Shown here: in pieces, positions 12,801 to 27,800 of the stretch
Numbering within the stretch: position 1 is the first letter of the stretch
How the letters are laid out: each line of letters starts with the position of its first letter
Assembly (NCBI GenBank): GCA_019095985.1
Contig: CM032665.1
Coordinates: 35,315,019-35,379,018, forward strand
From: Streblospio benedicti
Lineage: Eukaryota; Annelida; Polychaeta; Spionida; Spionidae
Direction of reading: 5' to 3'
Length of the DNA: 64,000 nt
Position numbers and translations under genes: made by a program
The notes under the pieces: model-generated
The model's database searches: none
What the model was told of the DNA's origin: nothing
The model's input: the letters and a program-made list of their open reading frames with translations, nothing else

Positions 12801-15800
12801 AGTACAGGTGGGGGAATAGCAGGAAAAAACTTTAACTTATTTGTGTTTTTCTATGCAGACGCTTTCTCATCAAATTGAACTAAACAACTTTACTAAATTT
12901 ATTCAAATTTCAAGACAGCAGTCTCCTCAAAATGCAACTAAATAAAACTATATTTCATATCTATCCATTTTTACATTCTTTTTCTTAAACCATACAAAAC
13001 ATAAAGGATAGACAGAATGTCGTAGGAAAAAATTTCCCTTGCACAATAGCCTAAAATGGTTGTGTCAATCCAATAGATAGTTTACTGATATAAAGGCGCC
13101 TCCCCTGAGTGATCCCAGATGCCATTTGTCATTCCCGTGGCACACACGACCGGCGTCATGGTCATGACACCGGTCTACTACTGAGTTAGAGAGAGAAAAT
13201 AAACTTCATTTGAGCCAGTTAGTGCGCGTTACCTGCCCCACAGCCGTGACAGACGGTGCTGCCCTCAGTGGCGTACGTCCCCGCGGAGCACTGCACAGGC
13301 GCCAGTGCCGCGTTGGCGCACTGACTGCCGGCCGGGCAGATGGTGCAGGCATCAGCCGTCCCCGTCGACGATGTATAGTAACCTGGATTGACACACTTCA
13401 CAATTCACAGTATGTAAAGGTAGAGCCTCTCTACTACTAAGATTACCCCAAGGGCTGACTTCAAAAAGTCACAATAGAGAGGTGGTCTCTTAATGGAGGC
13501 TTGCAACAGTCTCTTTTAATATGGAGGCCTCCCACAGATGAGACAAAGACAGTTATTTCACAACATCCGTTTGTGATCTTCAATGCAATTACAAATAACC
13601 ATTTCAAGCAGACAAAGTAGCACCATTTACCTGCAGGACACGCCACACACACGATGGCGCCAGCGCTCGAATAAAAGCCGGCGGCGCATTCCACAGGGCC
13701 GATGGTGGGGTCGGAGCACTGGCTGCCTGCGGTGCACTCAGTGCACTCGGTCGACCCCGTCGAGTCGGCATAGTAACCTGCAAACGCGTGCAACATGTCA
13801 GACTGCACATAGACTGCAAAAACCTAGCCACTGTGACGGCAGTATAACTACAAATGTACTATTTCAACAGACATTGCCAATGTCACTTGTGGATCATTCT
13901 GTGGTCTTTTTTTCTTACACATTTTGATAGATGACAACTATATGTGTATTCAAACAAACATAGGCACAGTCACTGGCTAAGAAACTTTAGAGGTGGTTAT
14001 CAATAATGTATCTTTTTTTTCTAATTCACATTTTGATAGATGCAGGAAATGACAGATTTCCAAAAAAATATGTACGCTTCTTGTATTCAATTCTAAACTA
14101 CCTGAGGCACAGTCACTACAAGAAACTTCTCCAGTAGATGCAGAGTAAGTTCCTTTTGCACAAGCAACTGGTGCCACTGTAGCATCAGAGCACTGGCTAC
14201 CAGCAGGACATTCAGTACAACTTGTGGATCCCGTACTAGCAGCATAATATCCTATAAAGGTAGGGTTAGGTAAGAAGTAAACTGTTATCAGCAGAAAAAG
14301 ATTTATTTGACAGTTAAAGCAGTACATTCAGATTGTTTTAGACTGACAGCCTTAGTCCTGGGTCTCGAAAAGATGATTGCCTGGGCACAATGGTATCAGC
14401 CACCATTGCAAAAGAAAATAAGCCTTATCAGTTAGTGAATACTAATGTACTATGCATGCCAAATGTTACTAAATTTCATGTAAAAACATGCAACAATAAA
14501 GATATTATTGTTAGCTGAAGATGAACCAGGTTTTCAAAAGAATAAACGGTATTTCATGAAAACTTATGAAAAATGAAGTCGCTTCAAGAAATGCGCCCCC
14601 GAACCCCCACTCCATCTGCCTAGACCACAGTTTGTTTCCCTCTTTGCAAGATAGTTCTAACCAGCAATTTTGGATCATTGCAACTATTATTTTGAAAAGG
14701 CTACCAAACATGTTTCAGTAAAAACAGTGTGATCCTGGTATTTATGGATTTTAAGACCACTAGACCATCCTATATAGAGGCAAAGCTAAATAGAACAAAG
14801 CAGAGGTATATAGATTGCTACCAAATTACAGACATAAAAAAGCAAATGTTATCAAAATAGCAAAAAGATTTATTTGATTCCTATTCTTTTTGTTTACCTG
14901 AGGCATTTTTTACTGCAGCTTAGTACTTTCAGAGCCAAGGTGCCACCAGCTGACTGACACCAGCAGGGACATTCAGTTAGGTTGGATCCCTGGGTTTGAA
15001 CCCCTATGCAGATTTTTTGGGTTGCCTGGGCCATGTCTGAAAGAGCCCAACCACCAGAAGTAAATATCCAATGCTAATTAGACAACTACGCCACATAATT
15101 ACACAAACCTTATCAGTCTACTTGGCTTTGAAGGTACTAATAGTTGTACATCTGCATGTTTAGCACAGTCGCTACAAGAAACTGTCCTAGCAAAAGTTCC
15201 TTTTGCACAAAACTGGTGCCACGTTTCAGAGCACTCCCAACAAACTTCCCTATTCCCGTACATTATAAAAATATAGTCATGTTTACCACAAGAAGTACTG
15301 ATAAATGGCAAAAATCATAACAGATTAGGATATCATGTAAATCATATTTAATGAAAGAAAAGGGAAGCTCACAAATGCATCCTGTTACAGAATCTGGGCG
15401 GTACAGAAATATTACACAAACTAGTTAAATGGCTAGTCAGAGTAGCATTTTGCGACATATAGTCATTAGGAATAGGAGAAATCGTACAGTCCTGGACCCC
15501 CTGCCATCTGCAGAAAAAGTTGTTTCTCAAAGCAACTGGTGCCACCTTTGGATCAGAGCACTGGCTACCAGCGGGACATTCAGTACAACTCAGGATCCTG
15601 TACTATCAAAGAATATCTCATTAGGTTCATGTTAATAGCTTATGAAGGTTTTGGACCATGAAAAGTGATTTTATTATAGAGGTGGTCTCATTTGGAGGTT
15701 CTACTCTATTCAGGCCTGAAATTTGACGGTCACCATGGCTGGGGACCAAGCCGCTTACTGACCTGCGGCACAGGGGGAGCAGACAGCACTGCCCTCGGGA

Positions 15801-18800
15801 GCGTACGTCCCGGTGCCACAGGTGACGGGCGTTGCCGTGGGAGACGGGCACTTTGAGCCAGCAGCGCACACCGTGCAGGACGTGGCACCCGCAGCCGACG
15901 TGTAGCCTGGAACACAGCGGCGCCACCAGCAAAGTGAGGAACAGAGAGGGTTTATCCATATAAATTCATATCAGGATTTCATTGATGATTGATACACAGT
16001 AGTCCCTGGGTTATGCGGCCCCTCCAATAAGCGGCCAACTGTTTTATCCGGCCAGTTTTGCCGTACATCAGCTGGTTTCCTTTATCATTTACCTGTATTA
16101 GACGGCCACACTGTCTTCTTACGCGGCCTACGGCCTGATTTCAGGTCATAATTGGTCCGTTTTACCCGTGAAATGCGGCCGCTTTGTTTTGTTTCCGGCT
16201 ACTGCCGTTAGTTATTTCCACGCAAATCGTTTATTGGCTGATGAAACGGTTTGTTATTACGCAATTATCCACTGGTCAATCTGCCAAACAAAGGCGTAAC
16301 AAAGCCGCTTATTAACAAAGCCGTTATTTAGGTCAACCTAAACAAAGACATAACACAGCCGCTATTATCCATTGGTCAGCCTCCCCCGGGTCATTGGTCG
16401 TCTAAACAAAGACAAAACATAGCAAGCAAGCAACAATCACGGATTTCTTTAAAGCATAGATGGTCAATGAATATGTTTTGTAACCTTCAGTGTCATTTAT
16501 GTTCACCCAAATTGTAGATATTTTTTGTTGCGTGTCTGTCACGATTTATGACCAGAAAGAAAAACGAAATAAATATTGATTAAAAATATGTGATGAAAAG
16601 ACTATTGATTCTTAGTTTGTCCTTCACCTTGCTGTTGCAAACTAAACCGAACAACATATGGATTTGCATGATATGTGATATGTGTATGCATGCATATAAT
16701 ATTCTCTCACACTCAGGCACATGGATCTATGTCCCAATGGACATGCTATTTTGTGGGTCTCAATATGCATATAAATCTCGATTTATTATGTGCACTGAGT
16801 TTCACACAGCCTTTACGGAGACACGTTGATTGCTTCAAAAAGTGAAAATTAACTATCTCACGGCATGCTTTTCCACTACAAAAGTGGTTGTGCCACAAGC
16901 CTGGAGAAAGCTTGTATCGCAGTTTAGCTATTGCCTAATTCAAATTGTACACATTGTTCAATAAAATATGTTTAAAACAAGCCCTGCGGCGACTCACCGT
17001 TGGCACAGTTGAGGCAGCTGGTGGAGCCGGCGGCTGCGTACGTCCCGGCGCTGCACTCCGCTGGTGCCGCAGTCTTGTCGGCGCAAGCGTGGCCAGCCGG
17101 GCACTCCACGCAGTCAGTCTGACCGGTGCCCGTCTGGTAGAAACCGTCCGGACAGTCAGTGGGCTGCTCCATCCCCGTAGACGGGCACTTCTTGCCTGAC
17201 AAGGGTGACATGATGACATTGTAATGGTTTCTATTGTTGCATTGGGTTATTAAGAACAACTTGATTGGATCCAGTGTTTAGTATGTTAAGTTTCCATGTT
17301 GACTATAGGTTTATTAGGTCCAGTACAGCTTTCTTGCATGTAATGCTACTCTGCCGTTTAATACCAATACTCATGTTCATAACAATTGTTGTAAGACTTG
17401 GGAGAATTCATGTAAATTGAAAACAGATATACAAAGAAATTTGCAGTTAATAGATGTACATTGTACTGCGTAATTTTACACTTTGTTTTAGTCCTAGGCT
17501 GACAGTTACAAAGTTTATCTTTTCAACTTCGTTCTAGTGCAATGAACTTTGAGAAATACACAACCTGGAAGATTATTCTACCACTAAACGACACTGTGAT
17601 GAGATAGTTCGACAAATAACAATGTTTACAATATCAATGTTGGTTTGACTTAAATTATGTGGTAAGTGTGACGTGAGCATTAAGGAATTTAAGCTGTATT
17701 ACCTGCGGGGCATTCGGTGCACTGGGTCTGTGACGTGAGACGGTAATTGCCGGCTGTGCATTCGATACACGCCGTGTTGGGGCCTGCTGCGCCGTTGTTC
17801 CCCACCTGACCACCAGAGCAGGCCTACAAAACACACACAGAGCATTTCAGTTGACAAACGTACATTACACGAAATCTATCTAACTGTGTTTATACATATA
17901 TAGAATTCTACGTCAGTGCCAATTCGCCATGGTACCTACATGTAAAATAGTTATAGGTAGGCGAGTAGTTAGCATGTGTGCGCTACAGCAGCAAATGCTG
18001 TATGCAGCCAGTGTTGCATGCTACCCTGGGAGTTGATAAAGGCAAAACGTTGAGCGACAAAGACGCCAATAACCTGGTGTAAATGAGTCAACTGAGCAAT
18101 ACAGCCCCTGGATAGTAGATTATAAACCTTCGACATTTACATTTGAATTTGCCAATTTGTCATGGTTGTATATGGCGACTCCATATCTTATCCAACTCGT
18201 TCGATAAGATACCATCTGGTGGATAAGACAAATACAAAGAGGAAGTGCTCAAGTTATTGGCACCCTCAAAAAACTGTTATTACATTCGCTAAACAAATAT
18301 TAAATTACCCACTCAAGTAGTTTTGTGCACTACTTCTCATCATAATAGAACGCATGTGTTATCTTGGAGATGGACGCATATTTTAACAATATTTTCAGGG
18401 TGCCGATAACTTGAGCACTGCCAATAACTGGAGCACTTACTCTAAGTTGTATCTACATTTCCAGAACAAATATGGTATTTTCATCACACATTGTGTTTGG
18501 CCAAGTAATAAAATATTATTAGCCTGTTGTTCTATAGCTAAATAAATGAAACTATCATATTTACATGATGCGTTTTAGTTCCATCATCAAAATGGTATTT
18601 CAAGTAAAAGTACATTTGTAATTTCTTAGAATGGAAAGTCACGGGCGGCATTGTTAAGACCAGTCCAATTCCCAGAAATGAATGACATGGCGATGCCATT
18701 TCACAAATATATATGGGTTTGTCAATTACATTGGTTCATACAGATGGCTGAATAAATAACCCAATGAACGTCACAATAAATGGTGAGAATATTCAGTAAA

Positions 18801-21800
18801 TTCACATGTAAAACCAGCCAAACAACTATGGGCTAAATATTTGTCATTTAATATCCGGGTGTAGAATTAACATGATTGTGTTTAGACATTGGAAGGCTCA
18901 ATGGTCTATATTTTAACATGGTCCAAATTTGATGGTAGGGCTAGACATGGTGTAGGGCCTTTGAAAGGTGGTATAAGGTGATTTGTGCCATGTACTTAAT
19001 TATGTGGTGTATTATAGATTTAAAATTAGAACTGATATACGGCCTACTTCTTGCAACATTCACATGTAACAAGATCCAGGCGCAAGATCCGGATTAATGA
19101 ACAATGAGCCGGCCATTTACTAGTCAACTAAATAGGTAATATTCAGGATCATTTTCTGTTGTATCATGGAAATACATTAATTTTTCATGTTACACAAGGT
19201 GACATTTATGCCACATGATTTACAAGTTTCTGCGTTGGATGCATGTAACTACTCTTAATAATAGATGAATACCGTAATTTCTTGAATAGCCGCCCGGCAC
19301 TTATTAATTTCAAACAGCTCATTCACCCAGCACTTATTCAAGGCTGGTGGTATTACGAGACCGGCGCTTATCAAAAAGAATACCGTCGGCGTCAAATTGA
19401 GTAATGTGTTTATAAACAACGAGGTGATATTTGGCTTGTAACTTTGTTATTTCTGGAATGATTTTACCAATTAACAATTCATTTTAAAGCTGAGGACACC
19501 CTGGATATCATTATCTACATCATTATATGAATATTTACATCAATATACCAATCTCTTCAATTAATGTTTAGTACATTAAGAATTTAGGTACATTCATACA
19601 TGTAAATGTATACTATAAGGGTTCTCAGGTCTGTTCATGATGTATCATTTTGATGGAAGCATTATGGTTATATTGTTGTATATGATGAGATTCTAAGTGT
19701 CTAGGCTATTTCAAATTGACAAAAGTAATAAAACATATTAAGAGTGGGATCACACACTAATCCCTTTAATTATGTGCTGATAGGAGGGGGGCAATATTTC
19801 TTTTGACGTTACAGCTAAACCTCGATATAACGCGCCTTGATTTTGCACGAATTTCTGTGTAACGCGGATTGACCTTGGACCCCATTTATTTCATATTCTT
19901 ATATGTGTATATCCTCATTTATGAAAATATTGTCAAAAATACCCTTTATGCAAGTTGTTTACCTTCGAAGCAGCCATAATGGCGCACAAGGAAACTTGCA
20001 ACGCGCATGTGCAATAATTTCCGTGTTTAGGTCTAACACCACGCGATCTCGACCAATGGCAGCGCAGCACATAACACGCTTTCGGGTTTAACACGGTTCT
20101 CAAAGTATGGACCCCAATATCCGCGTAAAATCGAGGTTTAGCTGTACTTGAGGCACAGTGGCTTCCTCCAGTGTGTCAAACATATTGGGCCATCTCTATT
20201 GATACGAAAATCAAAGTGTTTCAATGAGAGGTATACAGAGTTGATTGTTGGTTAAACTGACTGAGGCTTGATAATAATTATCTCATATGACCAAGATTTA
20301 ACTAACCCAGAGGCTAGACAAAATGGGAACTTAAGTAAGTAATATAGCCTCTACACCCGGCGCTTAATCAAATACCAGTGATTGATCGAGGCTAGGCAGG
20401 TAATCGAGAAACTACGGTACTCGACTTATGAGACTCAAATTAAACATATTTTTTTTAAAGAGCAAATGATGTTTTCAATATGCACTAAATTTCATATTAA
20501 TTAACCGATTTAAATGAGTATTTTCAGTTCACACCAGTGGTCATGAGCGCCATTCGTTCTCATGAATATTTCATTCATGGAAGCAAAGTCCTTTTACAGA
20601 CGCAAGAATGTGCCATTTATCTATCTGTTATAAATGCACATCATTTCTTTGTAGAATTAATATGAGTCTATTCAATATCTATATTTTGTGAAAAATTAAG
20701 TCTATTACAACTTATAAATCCTCTTCACTTATGTAGAAGTATAGAAAGTAGAATAACTTATGTTGGCATTTCCTAACTTTCTTTACATGTGATCCATATT
20801 CATTTGACCTTTTATATACCAATTGGATTATAGAAAGTAACTGATTATATATATAGTAAAAAGTTGATGCAAATCTGAGAAAAAATGTCTTCCTCCCTGT
20901 CCCCACGTCACTCTCAACTCATAATTTCATCTACTTCTTCATGCCTAAGTAAAGCAAATGATTCTAATTAATACTAAAGTAGCATGTATAAAGGGCCTTG
21001 TACTAAAAAAACCACTCATAAAGCCTCATCATTATGGCTTTTATGCAGGACTGCTCTCTTTTTGGTATTGTACTGAATATAGTATATACGTTATATAAGT
21101 AAGTGCTTGCATAATTCAAAATGACTCACAAATATGAAATAGTTGACTTAGATACACATAAACAACGTACGTTACCAAATCACTGATTGTCAAACATTCC
21201 ATCACAGATCTGGCCCAGTGCCTTGAATTTTCTATTGAAAAAAAGTGGATCACGTCCTGGGGGCATAATACATAGATAAGAACATATAAAAACTGGCCAG
21301 TGCTCAGCTTTGAGAAATTGCTTTTCCTTTCAGACCCAATTCAATAGGCGACTTTCAACAAGTCTACAAATTGATCTATAAAATCACACTGCGCGGGTGG
21401 AGACCTGAGACTGAAAATCTATTTGCTTAATATTTCGATCACCTATGTGAAACTGCAAAACCTTGATTCTTTCGTAAAGGAATGAATACTTTTATGCATA
21501 GCTATGCAGGAATTAATTGTATAACATTTCAACAGTATTGTATAACATCGCCTAAACAGTTACTAGTAATACTTGCCAAAAGTCCCATGGGATGGCTCCT
21601 GACCCATAATCATATGGCATGTCATAGATTATAATCTGGTCATATTAATTTGTTGCAATAATCCATTTAGGTACTTATCATTTTCATGCATCTGATAATG
21701 ACTGCAATTTTCAGAAATACGTCATACATGAAAAAAACAAGTGCGTGAAAAAGGGTCTATGTCCAATGGAGTCCATTCTGCAATGAGTGTTGAGCAAACT

Positions 21801-24800
21801 AACTATCGTTCTTCCTTCTCTGAGCAAAAACCTATCCAACTAGCAAATCTTGTGATCATGGTAATATACTAGTACATCAATCCACTGTCTACACCCCTGG
21901 GAGTTGATATATTTAACAATTTCAAATACATCTAGCAATGTAAGCATTTACTGGTATGACTGTGTAACACACTCATAGTGGGCGTTTACAATGTCAACTT
22001 GACATAGATAAATATATCAAAAACTTGAACTCGCCGATTGTAACCTAAATGTACCTAAAATACACATATTAGCGTCCATTATACAGCAATCTCCTAGAGG
22101 CTGCCTCAGCAGGATTTTAACATACATTGTCAAATATTGACAAAACTTTCACTTGTAATTATTTGTCTATTTGATGTTGATATAGAGGTGAAGAATATAA
22201 ACCACTCTGACTCGAATAAACCACCCGATGTATTTACCTTCATCAGAAGTTGCACAAATAAGATCAAATACTAGTAAGACATCATGAATGACAACAAAGT
22301 AGTTGTTGGCGAACTTACGTGTTTACTTTTCATTGGATATGTGTATATTCAAGCACTTTTTTTGAACCTCTCAGATCTTTCAAATAACATGCAAATATGT
22401 TGAAATTTAGAGGAGAGAGAAACTGTGATTGTACATATAGCTGATATTTTCAACAAGGATTCAACTTTACCTTTGTCGATATACCGTAGATATTTCTATC
22501 AAAAGCATTTACACAAAAAACTTTGATAGAAATCAGCACCAGTTGATTTAGGTTCCAGACTCATGGACATGAAACAATGAGATCGCTAACTACTGTCAGT
22601 GTAGGTTGCCTCATGTGCAATCCTATCTTATCATTTAAATAATTTAAATACTTTGTACCTAGAGCAAAACAAACCAGAACTTGCTCACCAGTTTCAGCCA
22701 GTCTTACAACCCTGATTCAACACTCACACCCCAGTAACCCAATTCCTTTTTTCACAATGCTGGGTCTATATTTGTAGAGTTTATGGGCCGAGAACTCACA
22801 GTGCATGATGCTGCGCCGGGGCTGGGGCTGTAATTGGTGCCTTTGCATGTGGAGCAGTCTCCCACGGTGGTCGACCCCGATGCCCCATTGAAATAACCCA
22901 TGGCACATTCCGTCTTGTCATTCGCGCCGCCCTCACAACTGAAAAATACAAGGCACGGTGTAGTAGAAGTGTAATATTTAACCATGTCAAGAATATTTAG
23001 ATGAAAGTTTGCCTCTACAGGACATCCAATACATGATGGATTTGAAGTTTATGACACTGGCATCCTTTTCATCCTATATTGCTCTCTCAACTCACTGGGG
23101 TGTGTGAAGTTCATTCCATATGGTGATAGACTATTAAGTCAAGTTAACGTTTCACATGACCTGTAGTGATTTGATTGGTAGGTTTGTTATCAGTTAGGGA
23201 TATAATGCAGGGAGTCCATTGGGACTGTAACAGTTGGTGCCAGTTTGCACTTATGCAATTTTAGATGGCACTTAATCATAGCGTTCAATCGTTACACAAC
23301 GTTTGTGTGGAAAAAAGTGTACGTTTGTAATTCCCGTAACGTTCGTGTTTGAATGAGAGGAACTGAGCGATCAAGAACCACAAAAAATGTTTTTGTGAGG
23401 AAACTGGCAAAATCCTCGGAATCATCGTAGGGTGCATGCACTATGAGCATATTTTACCTTTCAAAATCAAGAACTGGTCACATGGCCCAAAATTCTTTTT
23501 GTGAGGAAATGGTGGACCAAAACACTTTTGAATCAAGTGGCCCATTAAATTGATCATTTGATAAAATGATAGCATTTTTTCAAATTTCAAAATCTGTAAA
23601 GTAGCTTTTTCAGGTCACATGGCCCATTTAAAAATATTCTCTATTATCTCTGGACAACTGGTAGAATAATGCACTTTTTGAGTAAAGGGCTACAAATTTC
23701 ATTTGATTCAAAGTAGATTCACCTTATATGGGCCTGAAAATGCTGTGAAAAGTAGGAGGATACCATTGCACATTTGAGACATAAGAAAGGTGGAATATAT
23801 CATTTATAATTATATACAACATAAACACCAGATTTCTGCCTAGCATGTGAACAAAGAAAGATGTTATCAACTTATCCAGATATAATCAAGAAACCTGAAG
23901 GAAGGTAAGGATAACAATAACAAGGGACTTATTCTGAAAGAGGACATATTTTTGTAGTGCATCGACAATTCAGGAAATCTATGTGGAACATATTAATTCA
24001 CCTTTTGAGTACCACACATTGGAGCGTTGCTGTCACTCACACACGAACATTACGGGAATTACACACATACACTTTTTTCCACACAAACGTTATGTAACGA
24101 TTGAACACCGTGTTAATGTCACCAATAAGATGCCTGGACTGGAGGTGCCAGTCGTGCATTTGGCAGCTATAGAATTTCAAAATGTTAAAAATTTCTATCA
24201 CACTCAGCCACACAAATTTCAGTGCCACGTGTCACCAACAGTGCAAAGCAGTAGTCATTTGGTGAGATTGTCACCAACAGGGTGAATGTTGCATTGGTGC
24301 ACACTGGCACTAAATGACACATCATGTTAGAGCAATTCTGTAGTGGAAGATCTATATAGGCCAATCACATCCTCTTTGGCGCCATCTCCACAAGTTTTCA
24401 GGTGTACAAAACCCATGAAATTAACAAATTGCGTCCCCCCATTTCCGACCTTGATCGGTCTGTGCCAGGCTGCCAGCATATCAACTATTCACTATAAAGG
24501 TCATAACACAACGAAGGGGCTCATATTCATTGAACTTAGTCACATTGAAACAAGATCTTGAACTGATAACATTCAAAACAGCCTCATCTGCAGATTATTG
24601 ATCACTATATATAGAAGTCAACTTTGACTATGAGATTACAAATCCGGACTTATCAAATATATTATAAAAGAAATTTGATGTCATTATACATCTAACACAA
24701 GTAAATGTACTAATAAAGCTGAATGGATTTAACAATGGCACACAACAATAGACTCTCACAGCTATCATATTGGATAATAAATTTATACTAAAAATCCTTT

Positions 24801-27800
24801 CAATTATATAAATCAAGCATGTAAATAGAAAGCATAGTGATAGAAAATCAACCAGTCAAAAAGAAAGATAATAAGAATTTACAAAATCTTTTCAATTGTA
24901 TAAAGCAAACATGAAAGAAGAAAGTAAATCTTTGAAGTAAAGCAAATTTGATTATGAAATACGAAGTAAAACGACTGAAAAATAAAAAGAAAGAAATTCT
25001 TTCAATCTGGATTTTGCCAGCTTTCAACACAAGATCTAATTTCATTTTTGTAACAAATTATTTGTCTCTTACACACATTGACATTTTATAAAACACGGAT
25101 ATCAAGGTAAATGAAATATAACAAGAAACATTTTGACTCGCTTTGTCAAATGAATAGAATCATACGGTAGAAATACATGATTTTAATAAAACTATTCTAT
25201 TCATAAAGCTTAATTATGGCAATGTGAGACATTTGTGGCGATATGTGCTACCAAAATGCAACTTCCTGATCTAAATGCTGACATTTTCAAACAAGGGACA
25301 TACAGTCTGCGGCATTGTTATGGATCTGGAGACTTTTATACCTACACCATCGATTGTATATAGTCTGCATCATTGCTATGGTTGTAATCATTGCACATGT
25401 TTGGTGCTTCCGTTGCTTAATTCTTTCATTCAGCCACCATGCGCAGAGATCATAATGGACATGTTATTCTAGATTTCCAACACCTGACATACTTGTCATT
25501 ACACCTGACAAAATAGTCAAGACTAGTCATGAAACATAATCCATCAAGGAAAATCTTTCATAAGCACTGCAATCTAGAGTATCAAATATATCATGAAAAA
25601 GTTTTTGCTAAATACATTCATACAGAGTTGGCGCACATGGTCTGATACTAGATCCATCAATAATCATAAGTCACTGACAGATCAACGAAGAACAATGCAA
25701 TCAGTGTGCCCCCACCCCACAGCATTGACACATTTGGATTTTATTATATTCTAACTCGCACCCCATGTAAACCCCCCACCCCACCCTTTCATAAACTTGG
25801 ACTCATAGTGTCTCATAGTGATGTCATTACTAATGACCTAGATCCACCAATCGACCCTTTTAACAGATCTACAATGTTGACATGAAAGACAGGCATGTCA
25901 CAATATGACAGCTAAAATGAAAAGAAACACACAATGTTTCATGAATTTATCTATCACGTTCAAAACAAAGTCTGAAACTAAATCATTTCATCATGTGTAC
26001 AAAAGCCCATGTGTGAGGAAGGCACCACGGATCATAAATAAACAGTGTGTCTTACTAGTGTCCTGTTGGGCAGCTGGCACATGCTGATGTGCTCCAGTAT
26101 GTCCCGGCTACACAACTTGTTTGACAGTCCACGGTACAGTCACAGGTTTGGCCATTTCCTGCAAGAACACATTGTGTTATGATGAGCATCTTCAGGACAG
26201 TCAGTAACTGCAGCAAAACATGCAAAGAAGTTTTAGTTCTGACAGACTTTCATGCAATTCATGATACACAAAGTGAATTTTGAAAAGGGTGTAACTGAAC
26301 AAATGTATTCTGGCTCTTTCCTCATTAGAAATCATCAAAGTTTACTAAAAAAACACCTAGATCTAGTACTTTATAATACAGACTTTAAATATATTTAAAC
26401 CCACTATTCGTCATTACTTTCTTACAATGTGTCATCATTACTGACCATTACAAACCCCCTTACCTTTGATATATATATATATATATATATTTTTTTTTCT
26501 TAAATTACATTCTTACAGATCATTTGCCAAATATATTTTGCATGTGATAGGTGACTTCTTTAGCATGTGAAAGCCATAATACAATATTTTACGTCAAACA
26601 TTATGATTAAATGCCGACATAACTGGGCAACATAGATTTTTAGAACCAATCTTGTCAATTTCATGTCCACCATTTTCACACTGCGTCTCATTGTTTGGAG
26701 AAATCTTGTCTTCCCCGTTACATCATTCACTAGACTGAGCACAATTTCGAACAAAATCCTGTTTCATTAATTGAATAAAGAAGCATTCAAACAAGGTGAT
26801 TTATTGAGCAGCATATTTATTATGAGTGAAAAGCCATCAAAATGTGACAAAAGATATAGTTGATGTGACTAGCATTTTCTTGTCCGTCGCAGCTGGAGGT
26901 ATTGCTTAAAAACATGGTATATGACAAGCAAAGCATGCTCTGGTTGGGTGGTGAGATAGTGATCTTAACCATATTCATCAAAGCTGATTTTGTAAGACTA
27001 ATATAGTCAATTAAACAACTAACTTAATACCTTTTCCATTGTTTGCACCATTCACATCTGTATATAAGCAAATTTATTCATATATTGACAACAAAAACAA
27101 GTTGCTAACATTACCATTGTATGCTAATGTAAGCACAAAAATTACAAATTACTTTACATAACAACACATTAAAGTTATTGTCAGGTTCTAAATATTTACA
27201 AAAACACCATACATGTATTTCATTTTTCAAAATATAAATGCCTAAATTGCATTGGAGCTGGTAAAACGTTATGCATTATGAATGTGACCTCGCACAGGCA
27301 ACAGTCACCCAGACTGAAACTGACCCTCGGATAATGAAGCTTGTTCTGAATTTAGAAATATGTTACAAGTACCTATCCAATTACAGTTAACTCATTAACT
27401 CAACCTTGAAGGAAATTAATAAAATTTTGGAGTCAGCCATTTTTTTTTAGTTATACAGGGTTTGACAAAAATCTTCACGCACCAGTCGACAAAGCGGGTC
27501 TTTATCGCACACAATCACTATCTCGGTCGCACTAACGAAAGGTCATTCATGCGTGACTACTTGTAAAAGTGGTGGCATTCTTTATAAACCTGATAAATTA
27601 TTCCTTATATATAACATATTTCCTTACACAGCTCATTAGTATCAATGTGGTGTGGTCTAGACTCTATCATCCGTTTCATGTTAATATTTCATGAAGAACA
27701 AAGTTCTAAATATTAAAAAAGACCACGCGTTTATATATTACAGCGTCACAAATTTAGTTACTCAATTTAATTTTATTTTAAAAGGGAAGAGGCTTCCACT

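Noticed and set aside
21175-21240. Possible gene A exon reading QICDGMFDNQ on the minus strand
   Set aside because: Exons 3 and 4 already join in phase and rebuild CTAC, while this piece does not keep frame with a normal donor. Kept only as a possible relic.
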